From Elysia marginata (taxonomy: Eukaryota > Mollusca > Gastropoda > Plakobranchidae): a stretch of DNA of 27,129 bases. Within the stretch, counting starts at the first letter, position 1. Each line of letters starts with the position of its first letter. The position numbers and the translations under genes are program-made. The stretch is from contig BMAT01005055.1 of NCBI GenBank assembly GCA_019649035.1, positions 95,829-122,957 of the forward strand. The letters run 5' to 3'. This document shows positions 1 through 12,900 of this stretch, one piece after another. Under the pieces are notes generated by a model. It saw only the letters and a list, made by a program, of their open reading frames with translations, did not search any database and had not been told where the DNA came from.

Positions 1-90
1 GCAACTGCAACATGACATGGTCGGGAATCGAACACACGACCTCCAGATTGCGAGTCCGACACACTAACCGCTCTGCCCCTTATCACCTGG
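1..90 (-). mobile_element. tRNA-derived SINE head, cut by the left edge
   Basis: On the reverse strand this reads like a tRNA: GGGGCAGAGCGGTTAGTGTG (A-box region, about 79-60), a possible anticodon arm with loop CTCGCAA, and GTGTTCGATTCCC (B box, 35-23). The acceptor stem does not pair and there is no tRNA end, so this is the Pol III promoter head of a SINE rather than a working tRNA gene. The body would lie to the left of the window. Confidence 0.65.
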
Positions 91-296
91 GATCACCTGA
101 TGACATTTTTAAATGTTTTTGAAAATATTTGTATTCTTTTTTTTTTCGACTCATATATTTTCGTATAATTAACTGAGATATCTTGAATTGTAGCATTTTG
201 AATTCTATTGATCTTTATTTGATTTAAGTTTCATTTGAATACATTTTTATATGCTTTGGTAAAACATAATTTTATGTACTCTTATATTTAATATTT

Positions 297-366
297 GTAA
301 AGCGCTCTGAGCCTGAGCTGTTTGGGGTAGAGCTCTATAGAAATGTATTTATTATTTTTATTATTA
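297..366 (+). mobile_element. SINE 3' tail with GCGCT motif and TTA-rich end
   Basis: The stretch has TGTAAAGCGCTCTGAGC, then GGGGTAGAGCTCTATAGAAA and an ending rich in ATT/TTA triplets. This is the layout of the widespread SINE 3' end seen in molluscs and fish (GCGCT...GCGCTATATAAA...(TTA)n). The matching head is not seen, and the SINE head at 1-90 points the other way, so these are two separate fragments. Confidence 0.5.
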
Positions 367-808
367 ACAATGCGTATCAAAGTTGCTAACTGCTTGATGA
401 GTGCTACTAAACTCATTCCCAACTGACTTCCCTGTCCCTGGAAAAAAGGCTGCCTTGGGTATCAATATTTAATCAAGATGTAAAACAGCACTTAAGACTC
501 TCAAAACAAGGCGATGAAAATAGACTTTTGGTAAAAAGACGGTTTTGATACAAGTTTATTCATGAACGGATTGGAAACGACTTTGTGGGGTTCTATACAG
601 CTACGCGACAACAAGAAGTCAGGCAATGTTGAGTGTCACCTCAGAAGAATATTGGTAGTTGGTAAGACATAAGTTGAAATATAATAATCAATCTTCCCTT
701 GGTAACTGACAGAAAGTTTCTCTATGATGAAAATTGAGCGTGAACCAACACATGCCACTCCTTTACCCACACACAAGAAGGTGCCATAAACTTTAAAAAT
801 AAACCTAC

Positions 809-997
809 CAGGTTCTGATGCCCCAGCAGGATCTTGGCTCTCTTCTTGACGAGGCAGAAAATCACCAGGAAATTCTTCAAGCAGTCTGTCTATGGCGTAC
901 AGTCTTCCTAACAGCCACTGCCATGGCACTGTCTCTAGATCATAGTCCTCTGTCACACACTTCAGTACATAGTTCAGACCATCGATGCCCTCTGAAC
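809..997 (-). CDS. MAP3K1: MAP3K1 exon 14 (residues 663-725), last exon seen
   Basis: It reads [20 protein letters not shown], then [20 protein letters not shown], then [20 protein letters not shown] and SEP. The W-x-x-LLGRLxxIDRLLxEFP block is conserved in MEKK1. Acceptor AG is at 999-998 and donor GTAGGT starts at 808. The exon ends in phase 1, so the coding frame continues to the left of the window. Confidence 0.92.
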
Positions 998-3900
998 CTG
1001 ATTACAAAACAAGTTATGGATAATGTATATAAAAAAAAACAAGACAATTTTTTTAAAAAGCATCTAACCCCTCCAGTTCCACTTACAGGAAGCTTGTGTG
1101 CCTCTAAATAAAAAAAAATAATATATAACAAGTTAAATTTTGTCTTCGTCAATTTTGTTCTAAGGGAAACCATCCATTTGGTTAAACTATAGTATGAACC
1201 ACATTTTATGACTGTTTCATTTTGACCATTCATAAGCCTTAAAAACATTACATAGGCCCGCCTTAGATAAAAGCAGAGGAGCCAACCCTACATCAGTCAA
1301 AAGTGTGCCAGCTAACCTCAAAAAGTGTATTTTTCCAAAAAAGTTTATCATCATATAAATATGTATTCTTAAATTTACTGAAAACTTAAACACTCAAAAC
1401 ACAAAATAAGTTAAACTGCGGGGTGCACAGTTCTTTAGTTTAAAAAAAAATGCTTAACACTTAGAAATAAGTATGTTTATTGTATTTATAATACACAATA
1501 CAGTGTAACCACCCAATGGCTGTGTTACTGTTAGTGTAGACTATTTAATCCATATTATAGAATTGTGTTTTATGCTAATGCCTGAAAATTCATAGTGGGC
1601 CCCTGAAAATGTACAAGCTCGTTAATTGAATATATCTGCATCCAGTAAAAAAAAAATGATAGGCTACTATTATTAATAAGTTGAACATTGACAGTAAGGT
1701 TAACCAAGTTGGGATATCTTTATTATTAACATAAAATTGGCCTTTTCAATCATTCTCTGAACCTGCAGGTCTTATCAAAAGATGTAGCCTTTAATTGAAA
1801 TAACTGTCTCCCATAATTTTTATAGACATGCTACTGGGGGAAGAAAAGATCTCACCTGCATTATGTATTTCCTTCCCAACTGCAAGCTCTCCTTCCTGAC
1901 CCTTTACTAATTCCACCAATGTAGACAGTGATAATTGACTAGTCCTCCTGCAGAAAGAAAGCAAGACTTTTTAAATAACCATCTTCAAAACTATGACAAA
2001 TTAAATAAACTCAAAGTTGATCACTCCTCCTGTGAAAAGTGTGCAAGACGCTTTGAAGGGTTTTCAGTGCAAAACCACTTTTTACTCCTGAATTTTCTGC
2101 TGGAAGTGGGGGTTAGGGGGGAACCAATCTTGCAAGCCGCTGACGTGGATCCAAGCCCAAAACTAACGCTGCCGCGGATTTAAGCAGAAAACTTTTCACC
2201 CGTTAAAAACAACATCCCCTCTTGTCGTTTTGTATGTCTGAAATAACTTTTTCTTAGGCCAATTTTAAAAGAAAGAATACATGCTATAATTTAATTTCTT
2301 GGTTTCATATTAATCTTGTCTAACTTGGTTAGTATCTGTTTTTATTTTGTTGAGGCGCTTGATAAAAACAAGACCTATAGATGTGAATAAACCATACTTG
2401 TGATGAGCCCGCCCTGTCAATCTGACCTGACCTCTGGTTGACAAGGTCAGGTGTGGGCCTGCCAGAACTAAAATAGCACTGCCTGCACGCTGTGACAACG
2501 TGCACGAACTTACTTTTTGTCTGTGTGTGGAAGGTGAAGACCCAGGCCAACAAATTTTAAGTTTTGTAACATAGAGAGATAGATAAGGCTAGGGGCACTT
2601 AAGATTGGCACTTACAAGAAGCAAAGTGCTTTTACGTGGGGGTATTAAAACAGACTGGGCTCAGAGCAGTGGATTTTTTGGCGATCAACAAAGATCTACC
2701 ATGCATCACGACTGACTTTTTATCCTAGACTTAACAAACTCCTGAAAAAATATTTCCTCCATTTTCAAGGCCTTGTTTTACTTGATGTAATACATTGGAT
2801 AAATTATCCTGCACACATTTAATATATGCAATCATTTCTTGACTGTTTTCTTAGCATAAAGTTTTCAAACTTTTCCAATCTAATTGACATAATAAGTTGC
2901 ATGAACTTATAATAGAAAATAGGATTTAAGCAAAGTTATTTAATCTCTCATGAGATCATAGATTCTTTCTGCTGATTTTACCTGTTGCCATCAGTGCATT
3001 TGAGAATGATAGCTTCCACGACAGGTTTCAATGTAGCCTGCAGCCTTGCTTGTTGTTCAGCATCTCGGCAAGGTGTATAGGACAGCAAAGTGCGAATTGA
3101 TCTCTGTCAATTACAATTGCAAAAGATTTAGGCAGAAACTAAAGTGCAATAATAGATAAGAATTTTTCGAGATACAGTATCGTATAATTCCATTTTCTTT
3201 TCTAGGGTGTTAAACGATTTTCAATTTTTGAAAGTGTTCTAACTTTTGTGAAACCAGATTTCACATATTTGGCATTAAATACATTGAACACATCTGCCAA
3301 GAAAAGTTAATTTTTCTCTATTTTAAAAATCCTATGAAGAGTTGGTGTGACTGATAGTTGGTCATACCCAAATAAAATTATACATAGACATGAAATTTTT
3401 TATGCTTCAAGATTCTTTCACAGATAATCAGATTACAGTTTTTAAGTTCATATTAATAATTGAAAGCAAGTGAAAATTATAAACAACTTCAAACTCATGT
3501 CTTACTAACAGAGTACATATGAATGACATTCTGCTTATTCTTCCAGAAACATATCACATAGAAGAATGATGCAACAATTACTCACCAGTGAGGCTACAAA
3601 AACTCTGTAGACAGGATCAGCACATGTATATGCCAGGATATTGCATGTTGTCTGTAGCATGTTATGAGTAGCTGCTCGCCGAACAGGAGATACAATTGCT
3701 CCAGGCCGACCCTCGCCTGCACCCCGCATAAGTGTAGACATCACCTCCTTGCTCAGATGTTTCAAACCTGCCTCTCTGATAGACCAGTTGCGTGACAAAA
3801 GGCAACATACTAACTCGGAGCCTAAGGCCTAGACAAAAAAAAAAGGAGAAGAAAATAAGATGGAAATATAACTCTCATAAAAGATAGTAACAGTATAATT

Positions 3901-6900
3901 TTTTGCTCGAATTGACAAGGCATATCTTCTAGGCATTTCTTAGTCACTGTTTTTGTGATTTTCTTAGAGTAAGTGCAATATAAAAAAAACAAAACAAATT
4001 GAATTTAAAGCTAGCCAAATGAAAGATATATATATAAAAGAGCTTACTTCCACCCAGGGAGCTGCTATTTCCTCCATTTCTGGAGCAATGGGCTCTGCAT
4101 GTGGCAAGCGGGTGCTGTCTCCTCCACTGGATGAAGGCTGTGGTGAAGACGTCCTGGTGTTTGGAGGAACATCAGGGCCATTGGTGTGACTGCCTCCTTG
4201 TGTACTACATAGAAATATTAAGATAGAAGTTTTAGGCCTAGGGTTTCTTACTGAGACATTGTGTGAAGTTCATAAAAGGATCAGAACAAATGAGGCAACA
4301 CTAGATCTATTACACTGTACCATATAACGCTAGAAAATAAACATCAGGACGATGAGCCTTTTTATCATGGTTGTGGGGAAAAAGAAAACAAAAACACACT
4401 ATATTGGCATTGACATCTACATGAGGGACTAAAGTATTAAAATGACAGGACAGTGGCTTTTGAGGATGCATGGCAGATGCATTATAGTGATCATATCATC
4501 TTTTTAACAGTGGCTGCCACTAATACAGATTCCTGATGCCCAATTAAAAGTTAGGACATATTGGCCCTAGTGTTCAATTGTAGCTACAATTGCAGATACT
4601 CATAAATTTTTAAAAGACCACTCTTTTTACCATGTTTCCAATTTTGTAAATTTCCTACAACTATGAAAATAATTTTGCTTTTTAGGGCTTGAAAAGGGTA
4701 AATATATTATTTTTCTTCAGGGAAGAAATGATTTCAAAAGGTGAAACAGTAAAAAGTCCCTGCTGACTTTGGACATGGAAACTATATTTGTTAACATTGA
4801 CAGGTGATGAATTGCTCAAGCCGTACATTTATTTGCAATGAGACCTTGTAAATATAAACCAACAGAAATTTTACCTTTTAATTTCAACAGTTGTTGTTTT
4901 CCACTGAGCTCTGCATAACGGACAGTTCAAAGGATCATTCTGTCGTCGGCATTCCTCAAACCCTAACATCAAGATAGAAATAAAGCAGAGAACTTATTTC
5001 ATAAGAGTGAGAGAGAGAGGTAACAAAAGACAACAAAAAAGGGTTCCTAACAGTTCTGGGTCCAAGACATTCAGATACAAATGCTCTTCACCATTAAGCC
5101 AGGAAACTCAAAACTTTCTTCTCGCACAGGAATCTCCTGTGATACACNNCCCCCCCCCCCCCCTCTTCCCAAGCCAAACATTTTAAGTTATTCAATTACT
5201 TATCCACATGACTTTCTACAGTTTTCACCATTGGGGTAAAAAAGAAATAAGCAACAAATAATATTTGTGAACACAGTATTGGAGATGGGCGCATCTCTTT
5301 AAAACCTGAACTTATAAAAGTATATTCAGAAACAGACTATATCTTCAAGATCATGTTGAGAGAAATGTCAAGTTTGAGAGAAAAATTCTCTGTGACAAAA
5401 GAGATCTCTTAGATAAAGAGTTCTTACACAGATACCACCATACTACATGATAATAATGAAAACCAAACCAAAAAAAAAACAAAACAGCCTACTTATTCAA
5501 ATTTAATTTTTACAGCTTTGATGTGGTTTTCATCAATTTTCATTTCCAACTTGAAAATTGTCAAGAGTACCCTTAAGTTGCCAATGCTCTCCCACTAATG
5601 TAGCTTCATGAGATGTAAATATATTCACACCAACTCACAAATAGCAATACAGTGGTGATGTAAGCGGTTGTGACAGCCGTTCTCGCATCGAATAAGGCTC
5701 TCTCCCTCTAGCATGTCCAAAAGACAAATTGGACAGGTGTCTTCCTCTTCCCTGACACTTCTGAAAAAACAAAAAAACTTTCTACATTTTTTTTGTGCTC
5801 TGCTTTCATAAATGGTAGATTTATAAATCACAGCAATAACCATACCATGCTCTTTTCTTTCATTGTCATAGTAATTATCTTGTTTCCCTTATAGTGTCAA
5901 CTTTAAACATTTTTATTATGTAATACGAACATATCTTGCTTCCCTCAGTTGGGTATTAAGAGAAGGGGTAGTCATTGTTTGTGAAAAAAAGTCCTGAGGT
6001 CAGGGCATGCTTTACGCAACATTATAAAACATTGCTTTAACTATTAAATATTTCAAAATTTGCTGATGCAATCTACATAAACGGTACAAGTAAAGTCACT
6101 ACAGTAGTAAGATTTGCTTTTTTCCATAAGGAATGTACCAGCAAATATTGTTGTTCTCACATGAGTAGTGTATATCCAAATCAGAATATTTCTTTTTCAA
6201 AATGGATAAAAAATCCTGAATTCAGGATAAATCCTGAGAATGCTAATCCCTGTTAAGAGTAATTTTTATATAAGAGTACCCTGCATCACTTTCAGATGGA
6301 ATTCTACAGCAATCTGGAGCATCAAGAGTGGTTTCTCCTACTCTTTCTTCTCCCTCTCCGTTTTCTTCTTTGACCAGACTTTTTTTGCGCTGGGAAAGAC
6401 GACGTCGTTTGATGCGAGAACTTCTTTTGTCATGGTAAATACGAAACAGGTTTTCAACCTAAACAGGTAAAACAAAAAAAAATTATGACTGGATGATTGA
6501 TTTCCAAAATCTAACATTGTAAGAAAACATACATTTTATTGCTGATTTCACATACAGCATTTTGGGAAAAAATAAGTTTCATATAAAGAACAATAAAAAT
6601 AAATATTAGTTAAGTTCCTCATGATCAATCAACGAACTACTTAATCCTCTTAACCCACAGCTTATTTTGTAGACAATTTTTTGACACAGAATCAAGCACT
6701 AACTGCTTTGGTCAGCATATTAGTGCAAAGGGATATATATTAAAAGAAGAGGACAAACAAGAACATTTTTTAAGCTAGCAACAACTGGTGTAACTTTTTG
6801 TATAATATTTTTACCGTTTTGAGTAACTCACCTCAAAGTTTTTAAGTGTTTTGCTCCAGAGACAGGGATTGTTCTCCCCCACTTGGAAGACTCTAAGCAT

Positions 6901-9900
6901 TACAAACAGGACATGAACACAGTGAGGTCCTCGGCCACAACTACAAGTCTGAAAAATAAAGCATAATCTTTCTCTAAAGTTTGAACCCTAAATTTTATAA
7001 CTTCCTGTTGTCGACCATTTAAAAATCTCACAACAAATCTTTTTTGTGAGTCAAAAGTGCCTTACAGCAGATGCATTGTTTTAGTGATCGTCAAGGCCAA
7101 AACTAAAGGGGTTCAGAACTAAGGTCATGAAATTTGTCCAAAAATTGATGTTGATAGATTAATTTAATCGTAGTTTCAAAGGTATTTAAAAAAATCAAGA
7201 GTGTCCCTCCACACACACACACACACAGATAACACATGTTAGTAAATACTTAAGAACATTGGTACTCTGAAAAGATAGAAAAAACAATTAAAAAATAGAC
7301 CTTATCTGTTTTGAAACCAGACCTTTATACCGATGCAGTTTGTGGTTCTATCTCATATTGAAATAATTAAATCAAGACCTAATTTGTTTTCATTAAAGCT
7401 AGACTTCAATGTCACAACTTTGTAATTCACATTTAATTTTTAATTCACAAAATTCATACAAAATCAAAAGATTTTATTTTTCAATTCTTACAACCAAAAA
7501 AATTCAACACATAATGATTAAATCCAAACATAATTTCTAAACGAATTATAAAACAGCAACCGAATTGTCCACCTTAACGTAGCATTAATCATGTTGCAGT
7601 GCCTGAACCCTTGCTGGGGTGATGACAGACCTAGGGAAGCAGTAGGGTGTGACCAATTATAAGTAATCTTGATACACAACAAAGATTTTAAATGGGTCAT
7701 GTCAACAGTGCCAGTGAGGGTTGGTAGAAATAAACAAAACTTTTTGAACCATTCTTTTCCTGTTCAATGTAAACCCTTAAATTTTTAAAGAGGTGATTTT
7801 TTTTTTTGCAGACTCACGCTTATCTTATGTAGCTGCAATATTTATCTAGAAAAAAAAAGGTTTACAAACAAATATAAATCTGAAAATTAATAGTTTTTTG
7901 TTCCTTTCTAATTATACAACCCCTAACATAATCTATAATTATATTTTTTAAAAATGCTGAGAAGCTCACTTGTGGTCCAATTATGACCCTATATTTGTGA
8001 TCAGGCGAGTCTCCACCGATGAGGAAAGAATTTGGCCCTGTCTGCTGAAGCAGGTAAAGCCTTGCTCTTTGAACACGTTCAATGCGTTTTTTAGTCAAGT
8101 CTGTGTTCGTCGAAACATCAATGTTTTGTTGTGAGTTGGTTCTCCGACCGGGAAAAGCACTTGAGTTGGGGTTTGCATGTCGAAACTAATGTAAATAGAT
8201 GAAAAAAACCCAAGAAGAAGGCATGAAAATCTAGAAAACAAAAATATCGATCTTTTCCACAACTTGTGTAACTTTTAAAGTTAAGGGGAGGAAAAACAGT
8301 CATGAGATTTGAATTTCAACATGTATTTTTACATCCTTGTCGACACAAAAAATAAAAAAATGTTCCGTCTAAAATTTTCCTTGTCTTGAGGAAATTTGCC
8401 CTTTATTATGACAATCCTAAGTATAAATACCAGAGGCAGTAGAAGAAAAAACAAGGTTTACCGAACTGGATGGTGAAAGTTTCTTTCGAGCTGTAGAGCT
8501 ACTGTGACCAGAGTTGACAACTTGTCGAGTAAAAGCAGACTCATTTACACCATGCAAGCTTCCTCGACGGCGCACTGTCACAGGAATCTGTAAATATTCA
8601 TAAAATTATATATATTTGTATTGAAATTTCCATTTTTATTAATACTATATTAACAAATGGGTTACTTTTATGAATAAATTTAATGTTTTAAGACAACACA
8701 AGAGTTATCACAAAAGTCAGTTCAATTAAAAATCATCAGTGAGATTTTTTTAAATTCTTGTCTAAGAAAAGAACATACTTTATTTTTATATATAAATGAA
8801 TTTCAAATGTGAAGACAACATATATCTTTCTATATATATGCACTGGATCATTCAAAAATCATGAGTTAGAACTTATATGCATTTCTTCTTGCCGCCAGTT
8901 GGATGTTATTGTTAATGTTATAAAATTCTCCTACATGCCTTTTTTTTAGTTTTTAGAAAATATTTTGAACAGAGAAAGTGAATAAAATTAAAATAAATTT
9001 TTATATTTTCTTAATAGTTTTAAAATCAAATGAACAAAGTTACAAGTAAAACTACTTTCAAAGGGATATTCATCATAATGTAACTCAAGCTGATGAAAGA
9101 CTGCTTAACACACTTGAATACTATAAAGGTGTTTACATACAAGCCACAAGGCTGCTTTCTGTTTTTTTTTGTTTTTTTTTAAAGACTATTAATAAGTCTG
9201 ATTAGAAAATGAAACAAAGAATAAAATTGTGGTTTTTAGAACACTCCATCTTTGAATCAAAACAAAAACACAAAGACAAATATCGTGGAAAAACTTTGTA
9301 AAATTTTAAATCAGCAAAAGTAACATAAATGTGATAATTCTCTAACAATTATAATGTTACATTGTTAAAAAAATACATGATTTAGTTACAAATTAATATA
9401 ATTCTTGTACAAAAATTATAATCACAGAAACTAAAATTATTATTTCATTAATAAAAATGAGCATGACAGCACATTACATTTAGGTGTCTCAAACTGTCCC
9501 ACATATATTATTTCTTTATACATGTATGTAATTTAGCTTTTACTTTAGTCTGTCTACCTGTGAAGCTTGCCCTCCTGTTCCACTTGCAGTTTGCTTGTAA
9601 AGCTGTCAATGAATAAATTACAAAATATATTATATAATATATTATATAATTAGTAATAAACCTGATATTGATAACGTGTGCACAGAGTCAATGACATAAA
9701 TTACATGCATGTGATGAAATGTAACTAAGAATGTATGACCAGCAGATACCAATGACAATTACTTTGTTTCTATTCATAATTTGTTTTAAAAAAACTGTGA
9801 GACCAAAGGTCTCTCAGCCACAGTGAATGAGTCGGTAATGGGAAACTTAAAATTTGAGATCAGAGAAAAACGCCAAACGACTTATTCCTCTTTCAAGTCT

Positions 9901-12900
9901 TTGTCTTTATTTAAAATCTCTCCACAAAATTTTGAAAATTTGATTTTTAAATGCTATTTTTTATATTTGGAAATGGAAGCAAAGGAAAGTGGATTGTTCA
10001 AAATATCAATGCCTTGTCAAGTAAAATTTGCGACTTCCAACTTATTCACCATGGTTGCAAGACAAATAGTCTCTAAGTCTAAGGAATTGAATTTACTGAT
10101 ATAAAAAAACTACATCAGCTCCTAATGATTCTCTCAAATCACAAACTCACGGTATTCTCAGATTATCTAGTAATATTATTATTACTTTAGGTGACATTAC
10201 CTACCGCTCTCACAAATTGTGGTTAAGACCAAATATAATTTCAAGGTAAGTTTGATTGAAACAGGATAAAAATAAGTTCTGTCATCTTGGCTTAAAATTT
10301 AAATCAGTGAAAACATGGGCATTTTATTCAACTAGTATTACTTAGTAATATGAATTTAAATAAAAAAATTGCATGCTGGAAAAAAAATATGTCTACTTTA
10401 ACTTTAAGAACTGCCTATTTCCACTAAACCTACTGTGAAAAATTTGTTGCAAACTGTAGCAAATCATCAATGAATGGGAAAGGTACAACTACAAGAATGT
10501 CTTTTTTTTTTCAATCTGTATTTAGCAGCTCTAAAAAAAAAAGATAAAAGTAAAACAATGAAAAAAAATTTCAAAGCCACCCCCTATCCTACCCCCGGTC
10601 AAAAACACATGACTTAACCGAATGCACACATATTTTATTATGCTCAATTTAAAAAAATGAAAAAGCAAAATAAATTCTTTGCCTTGCCTTGTATGTTTTT
10701 AAAAAAATATTACAATTTACTTATTATGAGTTTCTTTGCAGCAAGGGAATTTGAACGCTAGGTAAGGAAGTGAAGAGGTTATGGTGTAAAAATAAGAGAC
10801 TAAGAAAGTCAATTGTGTGAAAAAAATTCTCAGCAAATGCCTTGCAACTGGTCAGTCAAAATGAGTCTTAAGTCAACATTGGAAGGTAGTCAGATATTGG
10901 TACCACAGAAAAGCTTATAAATTTTCTCTACTTTCAAATACAACAAACAGAAAGGCTCTATGATCTATCAATATCAATCATATTTTGTCATGAAGTTAAA
11001 GCCTTTTGAAGTCAACAGGGTTAAGACTTGTGGAATTTCCAAAAAGGGAGAAAGGGATAGTGTTTAAACTAAATTAATCTTTCAACAAATATTAAGATGT
11101 TGAGGCCTAAGCAATCATACCATGAAACATGAAATAAGATTCTTCAACATGAAATGTGTGAAAACTGTTTAGTATTTAGCGTCAATATCTAAAACGTAAA
11201 ATTGAAATATTTTGACTTCTGAAGAACAACTAATTACTAAAATTTAAAGTCTATATTTCAAAACTAAGCCATTTGACTTATTGAACATATCTACTGGACA
11301 ATTTATAAATACACAAACCCATCTCCATTTTAATTGAACTTTTAAGATGCATATAAACTTTGTTTGGTAAGTGATAATNNNNNNNNNNNNNNNNNNNNNN
11401 NNNNNNNNNNNNNNNNNNNNNNNNNNNNNNNNNNNNNNNNTATAAAAAGGCTGCGATTTAAAGTTAAAGTTAATGATTTATACTAATTTATACGTCCTAT
11501 GTCTATGTTCATAACTGTTTTTTGTATTTTATGAGAAGCTTGTCCCAAGAATTTCCCCTAGTGGGATCAATAATTTTGAATCTTGAATCTTTGAATCTTG
11601 AAAGAACTGCATATTTCCTCTGAACCTACAGTGAAAAATATGTTGCAAACTGTAGCAAATCTTCAATGAATGGGAAAGGTACAAGAATGTCTTTTTTTTT
11701 TCAATCTGTATTTAGCAGCTCTAAAAAAAAAAGATAAAACAATGAAAAAAAATTTCAAAGCCACCCCTTATCCTAACCCCGAACAAAAACACAAGACTTA
11801 AAACCGAAGCACACACATAATATTAATTTTATTATGCTCAATTTAAAGAAATGAAAAAGCAAAATAATTTCTTTGCCTTGCCTTGTAATGATTTTAAAAA
11901 AATATTACAATTTACTTTTGCGAGTTTCTTTGCAGCAAGGGAATTTGAATGCTAGGTAAGGAAGTGAAGAGGTTATGATGTAAAAATAAGAGACTAAGAA
12001 AGTCAGTTGTGAGAAAAAAATTCTTCACAAATGCCTTGCAACCAGTCAAAATGAGTCTTAAATCAACATTGGAAGGTAGTCAGATATTGGCACCACAGAA
12101 ATTGAGAAAAGCTCATAAATTTTCTCTACTTTCAAATACAACAAACAGAAAGGCTTTATGATCTATCAATATATCAATCATGCTTTGGTATGAAGTTTTT
12201 AAAGCCTTTTGAAGTCGACATGGTTAAGACTTGTGGAATTTCCAAAAAGGGAGAAAAAAGTGTTTAATTAAACTAAATTAATCTTTCAACAAATATTAAG
12301 GTGTTGAGGCCTCAGCAATCATACCATAAAACATGAAATTTCAACATGAAATGTGTGAAAACTGTTTAGTTATGGTTTTAGCGTCAATATCTAAAACGTA
12401 AAATTAAAATATTTTGACTTCTGAAGAACAACTAATTACTAAAATTTAAAAGTCTATATTTCAAAACTAAGCCATTTGACTTATTCAAGTTATTGGACAT
12501 ATCTACTGGACAATTTATTATTTATAAATACACAAACCCACCTCCATTTTCATTGAACTTTTAAGATGCATATAAACTTTGTTTGGTAAGTGATAATATT
12601 TAAGCCATCATGTACAACCTATTTGATTTTAAATCTCAGGTCTTAAATATTCTGAAATCCGAGAGGAAAAAAAACTCTCAGACAGAGCCAGAACTTAGTC
12701 ACTAGCAGCATCATGAAAACAGCGGCAAAATTAACAATTCTTTTAAAAAAGAAGCTAATTATCATGCCTAATAGCCCACATTTACCAACCAAGAAGTAAT
12801 TTTTTTTTACAAAAGATTCATAATTAAAAGAAAAAAAAACAGCCTTTATCATTGACAACTTGGTACTTGTAGAACATTATGTTTGCTCTTACAAAGATTG

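Larger units (their letters stand above)
1..808 (-). other. MAP3K1 intron 14 (partial)
   Basis: This intron starts at the donor at 808 and runs off the left edge. No further MEKK1 exon is visible in it. It holds a tRNA-derived SINE head (1-90) and a SINE-type tail (297-366). The remaining 440 bases are plain AT-rich sequence. Confidence 0.7.

Noticed and set aside
1..90. Functional tRNA gene on the minus strand
   Set aside because: A and B boxes are present, but the acceptor stem ends do not pair and the T arm is poor. A tRNA-derived SINE head fits better.
636..956. Reading MAP3K1 exon 14 as a single continuous open frame down to 636
   Set aside because: The residues after SEPG (RFIFKVYGTFL...) do not resemble MEKK1, and a GTAGGT donor lies at 808. 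The extension is intron read-through.
5148..5163. G-quadruplex or i-motif at the poly-C run
   Set aside because: It is a homopolymer next to undetermined bases, and sequencing error is the simplest explanation.
7862..7969. Extension of exon 5 beyond IIGPQ
   Set aside because: The read-through (VSFSAFLKN...) lacks the SWIM ligands, which appear instead in exon 6 after a clean donor/acceptor pair.
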